NCBI GenBank assembly: GCA_012932295.1
Contig: JAAONU010000010.1
Location: 27,153,348 to 27,217,347, forward strand
Origin: Cyclina sinensis
Taxonomy: Eukaryota; Mollusca; Bivalvia; Venerida; Veneridae
DNA: 64,000 nt
Direction: 5' to 3'
Shown here: positions 13,016 through 24,510 of the stretch, in pieces
How positions within the stretch are numbered: position 1 is the first letter of the stretch
Layout of the letters: the number at the start of each line of letters is the position of its first letter
Program-made: the position numbers and the translations under genes
Notes under the pieces: generated by a model
What the model saw: the letters and a program-made list of their open reading frames with translations, nothing else
Databases searched by the model: none
What the model was told of the DNA's origin: nothing

Positions 13016-13402
13016 ATGGCAACAGCAAGCACATCTAACGACCGGGTGTTCCTCTTCCGGCTGCAGACGCTGATAATTGACGGTGGAACAGATGTATTAC
13101 GTAACATCTTCGATCAGAAATTACAGAATGTCCCACTTCATGTTTTTCTGACAAAGGAGAAAACGTCTATCAACCGCCTTCGTGGCCAGAAAACCATTAC
13201 TCAGACACAATACAACCAGCTTTACCCACCAGGTGGTCAACATCCAGACAGTGCTGACTTTGACATTACCCTTATAATATGTCTGCTGAGAAACCTTCCG
13301 TCTTTGGGATTGAATACCAAATATACATGGAATGTTCCTCCAAAGCCGACAGATCAATCAATGGAGGCTGATATTTGCCGTCTGAAACATTTCCGAAATG
13401 AG
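13016..13402 (+). CDS. NLR-like gene exon 1: DZIP3-type HEPN domain, first 129 residues
   Basis: The ATG at 13016 begins MATASTSNDRVFLFRLQTLI. The pattern that follows (GGTDVLRNIFD, then LYPPGGQHPDSADFDITLII, then CLLRNLPSL, then LKHFRNE) is what I know of the HEPN domain of DZIP3/hRUL138-like proteins, common at the N terminus of invertebrate NACHT proteins. The open frame continues for 20 more codons past the donor (GAG|GTAATG at 13402/13403), but those residues lose the domain pattern while exon 2 restores it, so the donor is well supported. The exon ends in phase 0. An acceptor three bases upstream of the ATG hints at a non-coding leader exon. Confidence 0.85.
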
Positions 13403-15587
13403 GTAATGGTAACTCTTCATGCGAAGAGTATCTGTATTGAAATGCTATCCTTTTTATGCCCTTGAAGCATATATCTTTTGAACTGTCCGTCCGTCTGTAC
13501 GTCAGTTAGTTCATCCGTCCGCCATTCCGTCTGAAAACTTTGAAATAGCGTTAACTTCCTTATTAGTAAATTGATATATTTCATACTTGCACACAACACC
13601 CATTTGTTAAACAACTACAACTGACAAATATTTGTACGACCTCGACCACTAAATGACCTTAAACTTAAGGCAAATTGTCAAAAAACAAACTTTTTTTGTG
13701 AAGGCTTTACGATTTGTCTTCATCTGGTCACATATATTTCTTTGGAGACCTTAGGGCTAAACTGTCACAACAAACCCACTTATTCTGAAGTATCTACAAT
13801 TTATCAACATCTGGTCCTCAGGGCATTGTCATCTTTCAGTGATAGTTGTTGTTGTATATTAAAATATTCATTTTCTTTTCACAAATTTTGTTTCTTTTAC
13901 CGGATCTACCATTTTTGCTTACCTGAGCACAAAATGCTGAAACATGAACTGTTAGAATTCTTTCGTACGTCGTCTGCTGTCAATCTTTTCCTCCAAACAT
14001 TTTTTCCCTGAATGATTTGGCCAATGTAACTAAACTTCACAGGAATGCTTTTCTCACTTTTTCAAATTTCATAAAATTAAATGGTTCCATACAGATCTCT
14101 AGTTGTCATGGTAACCATAAGAAACAATTTTGAGAATTTCTTTCAGAAACCACCTGCCCGATTTCAATTTAAAATTTGTTTTGTATTGAATTATAAAGAA
14201 ATTCTTTTTGTCTGACACCAAAAGGTTAAGAGCTAAGATATTTTGCCTAGAGCATCATCTTGTAGACCTGTTTCGAGTTTATTCGTATTATGTCTTTATG
14301 GTCAAAATTGACCCCACCCCAAGGGTCACGTGTTTTGCATAGAATTATTTTGTAAAAAAAGTAAGAAAATCTTCCTGTCTTAATTCACAAAACATAGAGC
14401 TGAGATATTTTGCACGGAGTACCATTAAATAGACCTTTACTGAGATTGTTCAAACTATGTCCCTAGGGTCAAAATTGGTTCCGTCTTGTTTTATAGAGAC
14501 ATATTTGGAAAAAAAACTTGAAATAATACTCCTCTTAGAACACATAGCTTGGAGTCTATAGTTTATGTGTCACACTGTCTAGAAGAACTGTACCAGTACC
14601 GTTCAGATTTAAGCTCTGGAGTCAAAATTGACTCCACACCTTGAATCACATATTTTGCATAGACTTGTGTAGGAAAAACTTTAAAAGTTTTCATGTCCGA
14701 AAAATCAAAGCTTAGAGCTAAAATATTTTGCATTGAGTATCATTTAGGTTTTCTACCAAGATTTTTCAAGGGTCACTAAGTTGTATTACGAGATATATAG
14801 TGAAACCGTTTAAAAACATTTTGTTTAAAGCCACTTTGCCGAGAGGTCAGAAATTTGATGTAAGACATCCTCAAGTAATATCTACGCAGATTGTTGAAAT
14901 TATTTCCTCCCTGAGATCAAAATTGGCCTAGTCCGAAAGGTCAGATGTTTTGAACAAAAGTATGTAGGAAAACCTTTGAACATCTTGTTGTCTAAAACGG
15001 CAAGGTCAAAAGCGGGTATTTTTGGTCCTCTACCAATATTATTCAAATTATCCCCCAGAGCCATTTATGACCCCGCCAAGGAGTCAGTTGATTTTACATG
15101 GGCTTATAGAAATAAAGAAAATAACAATTTTCCTGTTTAAAACCACAAGGCCTACAGCAGACGTATTTTGTACTGAGTGTCATCAAGCAGTCTTCTACAA
15201 AGATTTTTCAGATTATGACCCTGGGGTCATAATTGTCTCTACCCTTGGGGCATATATAAAATCTTTGAAAATCGTCTTGTATGAAACTGTATGTGTTTGA
15301 GATATGAGACATTTGGTTTGCAGCATCGTTAGGCGTATAAAATCATTTAATTTGTGTAAACATTAACCCCTTCAAAGGGGTCAACTGTTCCACTATCAGA
15401 TATTTTGGTCAAAATGAAAATTATCTTCTCTGAAACTACCTTTCTGTCAGCTTTAAGATTTGCTAGGTGAATTTCGTCCAATTTGTTAAAAATTATGTCT
15501 GTTGGGTAAAAATTGACCCCAATTGAGGGTCACTTGATTTACATCGAGACATTTATGTTATATAGGAAAAAAAATAAAATCTTCATC

Positions 15588-15634
15588 TGTTAACTTGCAT
15601 GGCCAATCATCTGTTAACTTGCATGGCCAACAGT
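15588..15634 (+). repeat. 23-bp direct duplication
   Basis: CATCTGTTAACTTGCATGGC plus CAA/CAAT occurs twice in immediate succession inside intron 1, a recent local tandem duplication. Confidence 0.85.
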
Positions 15635-16253
15635 GTAGAAATCAAGTGTGTAGCATTGTGTAGTTGACCTCTGTCAAGATTGCTGAAATTATTTTACAGG
15701 GTCAAAACTGGCCATGCCTTGGAGTTCCTTTATGTGTAAAATATTAAATCTTTGAAAATCTTCTCGTCAGAAATTGTATTTCAGCTTTGACTTAAAGAGG
15801 CTGAACTCCAGATTTGATATAATTTTTTTTTTTTACTTAAATTAAATATCTAGATGCTGTGAGATTATAACAACATGATATAATACTTCAAAACTGATTA
15901 TAAAAAGTCAAAATAAAACAAACAAAAATATATTCGCTCCAGCCGGATTTGAACTCTGGGCCCTCATGATAACAAAATATTAACAACGCTAAAACTGTCA
16001 CCACTATCGCCGCATGTGAAATAACTTTTGTTTATTTTAAATCTTATACAATATAGTTATACCGTCGCGTTACGGTATAGCACTATGAAAAGAAAAAAAT
16101 CAATTTATAATGTGATTACCTGACTTATTTTTTGTAAGTTCGTCAGTTTTTAAGCATTAATCATAAATATCACAAGAAATTTATAAAACAAGAAAACTTT
16201 CTTTTTTGTGTCATCTGGAGCACAGCCCCTTTAAGGTGACATTGACATTGTAC

Positions 16254-16435
16254 TTCTGACCATATTTCTGCGTATTAAATTTTGACTAAATATACAATTT
16301 TGCATGTAGATTTCAACTTCAACATCATATTAAACTTTACGTGATTCTGACCATATTTCTGCGTATTAAATTTTGACTAAATATACAATTTTGCATGTAG
16401 ATTCCAACTTCAACATCGTATTAAACTTCACGTGA
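16254..16435 (+). repeat. 91-bp direct tandem duplication
   Basis: The segment starting TTCTGACCATATTTCTGCGT at 16254 recurs at 16345 with only a few substitutions (for example ATTTCAACTT/ATTCCAACTT), so one 91-bp unit is present twice. Confidence 0.9.
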
Positions 16436-16803
16436 TTCCTTCATTGGCCTTGCTGTTTCAGTTTGTACTCAATGGTACTCATTTAAGCGATAAAGGGCCA
16501 TCATGGCCTTAGCAAATGTGTTGGTCGCAGTATCAATACCGACAAAAAAGCGGTACATATAGAGGAATAAAGCTTCAGTCACTGGAGCAATTTGGCTGCA
16601 TGGTTAAACATGTACTTAAAAGCAAAACCAATAACTGTTAAAACAAGGACAGTGACAATAATTACTGTAAAAATATTATAAGCCTAGATTTGTTAATGAA
16701 TATGATAAAATATTTTCATGTTTTCTTGAAAATAGGATGCAAAATTTGGTACATAAATTCATAACAAAGACCATTTTGAATAGTTCAACTGCTTTGTTTG
16801 CAG

Positions 16804-16875
16804 ATTGCACATATATCGTCGACTACTGGATTTCAACAGACAAATTTTGAAACAAAATGGGCTGAACTTGAAAAA
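16804..16875 (+). CDS. NLR-like gene exon 2: end of the HEPN motif region (24 residues)
   Basis: Acceptor TTTGCAG|ATTGC (16803/16804) and donor AAAAA|GTAAGTA (16875/16876). The 72 bases encode IAHISSTTGFQQTNFETKWA then ELEK in phase 0. Joined to exon 1 this gives the family pattern RNE-IAHISSTTG, with H six residues after R, so the HEPN R-x4-H is built at the splice junction. The length is a multiple of three, so skipping the exon would keep the frame but remove the histidine. Confidence 0.85.
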
Positions 16876-17137
16876 GTAAGTATTTGGCTGATAACCGAGA
16901 ATCGTACAAGTACTGAATTTGAGAAAAATTCCTTTGTCAGGTACTTTCGTTTTTCTTTCTGGAATGCGGTGCTGTATGTACATCTATAGCATGTGCACTT
17001 TTTTGGTGTTATATAGACCATAATAAGAAATTAAACATTAAAAATGTTGTGATAAACGATAAAATGAAAGCATTTTGCACCGTGAAATTTTTATTTACTT
17101 AAGACTGTCTCATAATTAAAGTTTCACACTGTTATAT

Positions 17138-17192
17138 CAGTTGTGCGTGCGTGCGTGCTTACGTGTGTGTGCGTGTGTGTGTGTGTGTGTTA
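17138..17192 (+). repeat. (GT/GC)n microsatellite in intron 2
   Basis: GTGCGTGCGTGCGTG followed by a GT dinucleotide run inside the 437-bp intron 16876-17312. Nothing else is seen in that intron. Confidence 0.9.
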
Positions 17193-17312
17193 CAGACGAC
17201 GAACTATCATAAGAAGTAAAATTGTATGAAATGGGTTATAGATTAATAGTTTACAAATATACAATCAAAAATAACGTTTGGACAGTTGAATGCTTGCATT
17301 TATTGATTTTAG

Positions 17313-17631
17313 GTTCTACTTAGACTTAATTCTTCTGTACCAAATTTGAAGCAAGTTATCGATAATTACAAAAACGACGCATTAGACCCTGACGCAGAAA
17401 GAACACACCAAACAACAATCGATCAATGGCGGGAAATGGAAAAGGGTTTGGACACAGAGATACAGTTTCTACAGAAAGATATTAATGTGCTCAATCAGGG
17501 TATATCAGAGGTAAAGAAGGATGCAACAGAAATAAAAAGAGACGTGTCAGGAGTAGCTAAAATTGAACAAACAGTAGAGGAGCTGAAAGTAGATGTGAAA
17601 GAGATAAAGGAACAAGTAGGAAAGCAAAGAG
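17313..17631 (+). CDS. NLR-like gene exon 3: HEPN tail and coiled coil
   Basis: Acceptor TGATTTTAG|GTTCTA (17312/17313); donor AGAG|GTAAAA (17631/17632). It encodes VLLRLNSSVPNL, which completes the HEPN helix bundle. A charged, heptad-patterned stretch follows, rich in E, K, I and V (IQFLQKDINVLNQGISEVKK and onward), about residues 185-255, which I read as a coiled coil. The exon ends in phase 1 after GKQR. Reading past the donor meets a stop four codons later, supporting the splice. The coiled coil probably links or oligomerises HEPN and NACHT. Confidence 0.85.
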
Positions 17632-17739
17632 GTAAAATTTAACTAAAGAATTAATGCCCCGTGTTTCCTTCTGTTTACCTAAATTTCACCACTTTGCTGA
17701 GCTGGGAAGGAACCAAACATACTTTACGTCTTGTGTTGT

Positions 17740-18125
17740 CGTAGTCCATGTTAGTGACGGTGACGACGTCAATGCTAGTCCCCAATAACTTTTGTTTTGA
17801 TATATATTGAAACATGGCAACGGCAATGTTTTTCAGGTAATAACTTTTGGTTTGACATATGATGACACTAGGAGACGACGATGCTTGTCCTGAAATAGTG
17901 TTTGTTTTGAAATAAATTGAAACTTGCTGATGTGAATGCCTGTCCAGCAATAATTTTTGTTTTGACATTTGATCACATTTGTCAACGTCCATGCTCATTC
18001 AGATTTTACTTTGGTTTTGATATATGTTGAACCTTGGCGACGCCAATGCTTGTTCAGCAATATTTTTTGCTTTGATATAATAAATTATAATGATTCTTGG
18101 CGACGTCAATACAGAGACCAGCAAA
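17740..18125 (+). repeat. diverged tandem repeat, about six units near 57 bp
   Basis: Each unit has a GCGACG(C/T)CAATGCT-like start, CAGCAATAA, TTTTTGTTTTGA and TATATTGAAAC. Markers of the TTTTGTTTTGA type recur about every 55-60 bases from 17790 to 18075. Copies differ substantially, so this array is older than the one at 2537-4880, whose unit sequence is unrelated. Confidence 0.75.
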
Positions 18126-19429
18126 GTAAGCAAAAATTTGAACTCATTTAATTTCCAACAAATGTTTATGTAAAATTACACTTCATGAAAAATACTGTTG
18201 GAATTTTATGTTTGCTAAAACACATGGAACTATTTTTTTAAAAGAAATGATCCAACAAAAGTCGATTGTCTACAGAATGTTTTAATTTAGATGTTTTGAG
18301 CAAATTTAGATGCAATGAAATTACTTTGTTACTATGGAATTATTATAACTCTTGTAATATGAACTGTGTATATTTGCAACAGCAAAAATAACATGTATGA
18401 ATTAAACATATTCAGTCTTGTCTACAATCATTATATATCGAGGATTAAAATAGTGGTTCTGCACCAATACAACCAGAATTCTTTTATGTGCAAACATTTT
18501 CTGTTTTTGTTTCGGCGGACTGTGAGTGTCAGTCGCTTAAACAAATTTTCTGCTTATCTTTGATACTTTGCTTTGATAAGTCATCAGATATGCTTACGAA
18601 AATCTTAAGCTGTAATATTGCTTTTTGGTACGTAACTTTAGTATGAATACAACTGTAAGAAGATGTAACAAAACTGCATCCTGTATCAGTATAAATTTTT
18701 ATACAATTGATAAAATGCGTAAAAAAAATCGTGTAAATGATTAAATATGAAATGTCCGCAGATAATTTGCGACGTTTAAATTGAAATTTCAATTTCACGG
18801 CGTGAATTGCAAAAATGAGAAGTGACATGTTCATTCTCCTTTTAAGAGCTTTTAATGTGCCATTTTTTTTTATCTGAAAAGTTGAATATATAATCCACTG
18901 TTTACAATGCCGTATGTCTACATTTAACTTTTTAAATGCTCAGGTGACATGTGTAAAACTGAGAAATATGCAAATACTTGATCCACCATTCAGCATTTAT
19001 ATTAAGATTTTAACGACTGTATTAATATTCATATTTACACGACCTTTATACTTAATGAGTTCGCCAGTACTGCCTGAAGGTAAGTATCTCTGTAAAAAAA
19101 CTGTTCCATTCCATTTGGCCCTTTCAATTGGAAGTTTGAGATTATAAGTTGTTAAATCTAATCGACAGTATCCGGTATTTTACTTAAAGCAATCAACTAT
19201 GATTTGTGCAATCTACAACCAGTTATTATTTCCGTCAGAAGGGAAAATAATAATTAAACATGTTTAACATTTTAACATATTGGGAGAGAGAATATAGATA
19301 TCCAAAGATTTGGTAATTACAGTACATTTGATATAAGTTTATGATGCTGACCAAATATATTTGTTTTATGTGTAATGATGTTTTCTTTCTTCAAACAATT
19401 CTTTATTGTTTTCGCTTGTAAATAGATGC

Positions 19430-19835
19430 AAAAGATTAAATAACTTGGATGTCGCCAAAAATATTTTCAGATAAATTGTTTCCTTAGTTCCAAAAAATCT
19501 CAACATTCAATAAAAAAGTGGCAGTCATCCTCTTGCTTGTGACAGCTATAAGAAAATACTATTTGAACGACTGCATCTACCAGTCTCACCAGCTAATCTA
19601 TGCAATGATAATCTCAAACGTGATAACTGGATATTTTTTTATGTTTATGACTGTTAGATAGTTACTGAAATCAAATTTATGTTTATAAAATATACCCCGA
19701 CTTGATTCATTAATAGGTGAATTTAAATCTTTCATGTTAATATCCCTCAGACGTTGTTTGACAATACTAAGAAAAGCTTTTCCATCTCCTACCCCACTGC
19801 GCAAGCCAGACGTGATTAAAACTTAGTTTTGATAA
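19430..19835 (-). pseudogene. LINE non-LTR retrotransposon remnant (C-terminal end of the reverse-transcriptase ORF)
   Basis: The minus strand encodes a stretch with GVGDGKAFLSIVKQRLRDIN (19745-19804). After frame breaks it continues with SLHRLAGETGR, then a Cys-His pattern of the form HKQEDDCHFFIEC near 19500-19540. The order FKQRLRD, HRL-ETGR, CxxC-EDE-HF-EC is that of the C-terminal tail of LINE polyproteins common in bivalves. Stops and shifts show it is dead. It lies antisense inside intron 3 of the NLR-like gene. The family name within LINEs cannot be assigned here. Confidence 0.6.
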
Positions 19836-20149
19836 TAAAAGTTTCACCTCAGAGACCCAATATATCTCTCGCGGATTGAAATCTATACAATTTTTCAGTC
19901 AGTTATACACCTGTTTGATATTTTAATGGAGCTAGAATTACAAATTTTCAACCAGCATTTTATTATATTATAATATCTATCTATTTTCAAACCGTATCTG
20001 CCCGTTTCAGCGTAAACCAAACTATTTTGTGTTGATATTTTTTACTCCGAGTAACCTTTTTTACGAAAACCCAAATGAGCGCGTTCTACCTGTAAACTTT
20101 TATTAAACTCCTTACTTCGCTTGAGTAGTTCAATATCGGAGTGCTAAAT

Positions 20150-20345
20150 TGTACAGTGCTGAAACTCACTGTATTTTAGATTCGAACCAGTCTGGCCAGT
20201 ATCGGGTGTACGATCGTCTGCCACTCAACCACTACTCATAAAAAGTTTCATTTTCCCTTCACCATTTTTCAAGAATCTACACACTTCTTAAAGTTGGAAA
20301 CTTTAATGCAAAGAGTATATATATTTTAGAAGTGAAACATTTACA
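20150..20345 (-). repeat. tRNA-derived SINE (family C), copy 1
   Basis: The minus strand reads GTGGTTGAGTGGCAGACGAT (box A-like), then CTGGTTCGAATC (box B). The same head occurs at 29880-29945, and both copies are followed on the + strand by a CATTTTTCAAGA-like stretch and CTTTAATGCAAAGA, so the homology extends beyond the tRNA part. Confidence 0.65.
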
Positions 20346-21388
20346 AAATTTAAGTTATATAAGTGGTTAAAGTGACCGTGAATATTAAAGAAAAAAATAT
20401 CAGTTTGCACTGAGGACTTAGAATTTAAAAAAAAATCTGTTTTTTCATATCTTTATTTTGAAGCTCGCTTTGTGTAAGACGAATATTGTTAGGACTTAAA
20501 TGACTTGTCAAGTCACAAAATACATGTGTCACTATACATGAAGGTATACATTTGTATCAATTTTGAAAGTGGAATTAGTTTTTGTAACTTTAATATTCAT
20601 TATTCTAAATCTGACTAAATTCAATTCCTAAACATCGCTATGCTATTAGGATCTGAGGACGGCCAATAGAAGGTCAACTTCTCATGACCTATCTAGCAGC
20701 CAATCAGAGCAACTCTTCCACCTCATGGAAATCAAGATTACGCACGTTTAACTTGTGAAAATTTATTTATATAGCTGGGATCCCAAACAATTATCTGCCA
20801 TATATAAACAGTCGCTGAAGTGTTAAATTTTGTTGTCAAATTCTTCCAAAATAATGCGATAAATGTTTGTGCAGAATATTATTTTTTTCAAAATATCTAA
20901 GTATTTTCCGTCTCAAATAATAAAACATAGTTATGCTAGAGAAGTTTACAGGCTGTTTTAACACGCCGTGTGTATAGGTAAGCTATCGAGACGCGTCAAA
21001 AGCTGCAGCGTCATTGGCTGGGATATAAATAACTATATGGGAAATTCCAGGTTATCGAGAAGATAGAGATGAATGCGTCTTCTTCAGATCTAAGTGTAGG
21101 GAAATCGTGAACTTCAGTAGATTGCATTGCTGAGGTTTAAAGATTTATCATGCATCTTGATCATTTTGAACAGAAGCTTAACTATAACCTGAACAAGAAA
21201 CGTCTCCAGAATGAAAGTGACTTAGTCATTGATATCATCTCTCATATCTGACAATTGGTTCGAGCCCTTTTTCAATTCTGCTATCATCTGGCGAGACAGT
21301 TGTCCATTTAATTATTTTCAAACGATAGCTAGGTCAATTTTTTAAAGTGCGTTACAGCTGACAAACGATATTATAAGGAGAAAAAAAG
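20346..21388. other. no gene seen; intronic DNA
   Basis: Mostly AT-rich. Patches near 20640-20720 and 20985-21030 carry CCAAT/ATTGG motifs (GGCCAATAGAAGG, AGCCAATCAGAG, TCATTGGCTGGGATATAAAT) and could be promoter-like sequence of an inserted element. This is a pattern only. Confidence 0.3.
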
Positions 21389-21408
21389 TGATTATTATGG
21401 AACAGAAT

Positions 21409-22110
21409 ATCTGCATTTATTCCATCTTGCTTGGTGACATTGAAAGTTGCATTATGTTTGATTATATATTGTTTTTTGGCATTCTGATCTACATCATGCT
21501 TGATTTCATCTTGCTTGATGACGTTGGAAGTTGCATTATGTTTGATTATATATTGTTTTTGGCATTCTGATCTACATCATGCTTGATTTCATCTTGCTTG
21601 GTGACATTGGAAGTTGCATTATGTTTGATTATATATTGTTTTTTGGCATTCTGATCTACATCATGCTTGATTTCATCTTGCTTTGTGACATTGGAAGTTG
21701 CATTATGTTTGATTATATATTGTTTTTTGGCATTCTGATCTACATCATGCTTGATTTCACCTTGCTTGGTGACATTGGAAGTTGCATTATGTTTGATTAT
21801 ATATTGTTTTTTGGCATTCTGATCTACATCATGCTTGATTTCATCTTGCTTGGTGACATTGGAAGTTGCATTATGTTTGATTCCATATTGTTTTTTGGCA
21901 TTCTGATCTACATCATGCTATATTTCATCTTGCTTGATGACGTTGGAAGTTGCATTATGCTTGATACCATATCGCTTGGTGACACTGGTACTTACGTTAT
22001 GTTTTATTCATCTTGCTTTATGATATTGGAACTTGCATTACGCTTGATTCCATATTGCTTTATCTCAATGGAACTTGTGTTTTGCTTAAATCTATCATTC
22101 TATCGTTGAT
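21409..22110 (+). repeat. 84-bp tandem satellite, about eight units
   Basis: The unit starts at TTTGATTATATATTGTTTTT (21457, 21541, 21624, 21708, 21792, 21876), then GGCATTCTGATCTACATCAT, GCTTGATTTCATCTTGCTTG and GTGACATTGGAAGTTGCATT. The spacing is 84, 83, 84, 84, 84 bp. Later units are diverged. As 84 is a multiple of three, it yields a 176-codon hydrophobic repeat ORF that I regard as an artefact. Confidence 0.93.
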
Positions 22111-23486
22111 TGTTGGCCTTTGAACTTGCAAAACGATTCAATCTTGCTTTGTACTATTTCATCGACTTTTGAACTGTGTTGTAATAATCGAAATCTCATG
22201 TAGCTTAATGCATCATCCAACTTGCTTCGTGCTCTATCATACTATTTAAGGATAAGTGTTTTTTGTATGTTTGTCATTTGGATTTATTTTTGTAAATGAA
22301 ACTTGTCGAGCTACTGTTTAGCATCGTCGGAGCCCACGGTACACATTCCGTATAAACTACATTATACCGTATCTATCAGGTATGACAAATAACTCGAGTC
22401 GCCGAGGATGACTGTTTAGCAGGTGAAATAAACACTAAAGTAAAATCGTTCTAAAGGTTGTAGCGTATAAGGATATTCCATTTATGATTTAGTCGAAGTT
22501 TTTGGTATGCAAACAAAATATTGAAATTAACATCAAAACTTTGCAAAAATCTAGTCGCAAAATAGCAGGACCAGTCGAAAAAAAAACGGGATGTACCGAC
22601 AAAGCGCCATTTGTTGTCATAATATGAACACAAATATTGCAAATCGGATTATGCTTACTGCTTAGTGCAATCGTAACAACTTGGTCTTTTACGACAACTT
22701 CGTAAAAATACCTCGTATGTAAGTGTATGAATACACCAAATGGTAATTCGCCTCGGCTTTAATAAAATTATAAACAAACATGGCAGAATTCAAGCAGTGT
22801 TTGTCTTATGGATTAGAAAAAAAATGAAAATAAATTTTAATTTAAAGCATGAACAAGTAGATACTTTAAGAAATGTCTCCAATAAAGCAGACACCATTTG
22901 TGTTACAAAATAATCCATTATGGCGGCTACCATATTATTTCCGAGGTGACTTACTGAAGTCGTCCGAGGTGTTCCGAATGTGCTTAGTGCTTACCGTAAA
23001 GTGTTAACTTTGTTATTGGTATCGTTGTCATCCTCGTGTTCGGTGTATTGTGTTTATGAAATGCTTTTCTATTTGTGTTGAATGAATGCATTGAAGAATG
23101 AGAATGCTAAAACATGACAAAATCGCTGAGCATAGACCAGAATTTATTATTAATGATGAAATAGGTTCGATACCCGTAGGTAGAATATATGCAATAGTCA
23201 AGATATTCTGCAAATTATGGTAATCGAAGGGAACGTATAATTGTACATCAAGAAATATCAATAACTATAAAATTAATAATAAGAATAAATTAAAGATTGT
23301 TTGATAGAACGCCGAACATAATTGCCTCGTCAGTAAAGAAAGCTGCAATTAAATATAGAGCATACAATGTATAGCATATGTCGGCGAGGAACAAATGAAG
23401 TAGGAATGAGATAATAGCGCATTCAGTAACCATATAAAGCATGATGTTATTCGGCCGAAATATAGGTTTTCAATGCCATAAAGCAA
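22111..23486. other. no gene seen; intronic DNA between opposed satellite copies
   Basis: AT-rich with short frames only. No splice-flanked exon or RNA gene recognised. Confidence 0.35.
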
Positions 23487-23568
23487 GATGGAATTAGGTT
23501 AATGCAAGTTCTAATGTCACCAAGCAAGATGGAATAAATGCAGTAATCTGTTCCATATCATTTTAGTG
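23487..23568 (-). repeat. inverted copy of the 84-bp satellite flank
   Basis: The reverse complement gives CTGCATTTATTCCATCTTGC, then TTGGTGACATTAGAACTTGC, which matches 21409 onward nearly base for base. The satellite and this fragment are in opposite orientation about 1.4 kb apart, so they could be the two ends of one element. Confidence 0.75.
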
Positions 23569-24510
23569 GCTGTGGGCTGTTGATATAAAGTATTGGGATA
23601 TTGATATATAAAGTGACAGGTTTACATAAAACCAAGACATTTATACAATTCGTTCCACTAAAACTGAACTCAAACTCAGAATGGCAAAACGGCCAGTAGC
23701 CCGAAGGCAGGGGCCATGGACTCTGTGACGCATAAGTTATTTTTCAATTTTAGGAAAAGTTTATTGAAGTGATAAAATTCTTAAGTTAAAAACTACTACG
23801 TCTCTTTTGACAGTGCATGCAATATGAATTTTAATTTGCGATAAAAGCGACTTCAGGATGGAATTAAAGAACGGAATTTTGTAAAACTGCCCCTGTTAGA
23901 TATATATTTTTCTCTCATATGAGTATTTAGAGGTTCAAAGAGTTTGTCCAATGATCTTTAAAGATGAAAAAAATACAAACTTCCTTGTTATGTTTTTCAG
24001 TACTTCAATAATTGCATTTCATTACTCCGGTTATATAGCTTCATAATTCTTACAAAAAGGGGAAGTAGCTCTGGGCAGAGTTTGAATGTTGTCGTTTGTA
24101 CGTGACTGTGTACCGCGGGACTATGAATAAATAGGGGAATTTGGAGATAAAGTACATGTTGAAGTTATTCTATCGTGGGGATCCTTCACAAGAAAAGTGC
24201 AGATTTAATTAGCCATAGAAAATGAAAACAAGTTCTTAATACACTATGTTTGTTTGTTCTTTCGTTCGTTCTTTCGCATAAATGGGTGGATGGATGGATG
24301 AATGGATGGATGGATTTTGACTTTTAGGATTAGATATCAAGAAATTAAATACTTCCCCAGATAGAAAAGTCTGAGGTATTATCAAACATCGTATTGCTCG
24401 GCGGAGTAAAAAATCGACGACATGTAATAGCAATACAGTAAAAGTAAGAATTTTTTTCTGCCGAATGAATCGACGATGTAAATAAAGTTAAAGTATGTGA
24501 TACTCTTCCC
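23569..24510. other. no gene seen; simple repeats near 24249-24314
   Basis: TTTGTTCTTTCGTTCGTTCT precedes GGATGGATGGATGAATGGAT plus GGATGGAT. Otherwise unremarkable intronic sequence. Confidence 0.5.

Larger units (their letters stand above)
13403..16803 (+). other. intron 1 of the NLR-like gene (3.4 kb, repeat-filled)
   Basis: It holds a short repeat at 13465-13860 of the same family as 44964-45812 (opening ATGCCCTTGAAGCATATATC, closing GGCATTGTCATCTTTCAGTG). It also holds highly diverged 165-bp-type units at about 14150-15780, a tRNA-like minus-strand patch at 15935-16015 (AGTTCAAATCC box B on the minus strand), and a direct 91-bp duplication at 16254-16435. A closing motif like that of the other blocks (TTTAAGCGATAAAGGGCCATC, in two parts) lies near 16482-16507. 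No further exon is seen. Confidence 0.6.

Noticed and set aside
13417..13465. Extension of receptor exon 1 to the stop at 13463-13465
   Set aside because: A good donor at 13403 precedes it, the added residues do not fit the HEPN pattern, and exon 2 restores the pattern in phase.
18914..19147. Extra receptor exon ending at the GAAG|GTAAGT donor (19079/19080)
   Set aside because: No convincing acceptor in the right phase; exons 3 and 4 already join in frame without it.
21388..22109. Hydrophobic multi-pass membrane protein (60 and 176 codon frames)
   Set aside because: The frames are a read-through of the 84-bp satellite, and one unit with a single-base deletion breaks the frame.
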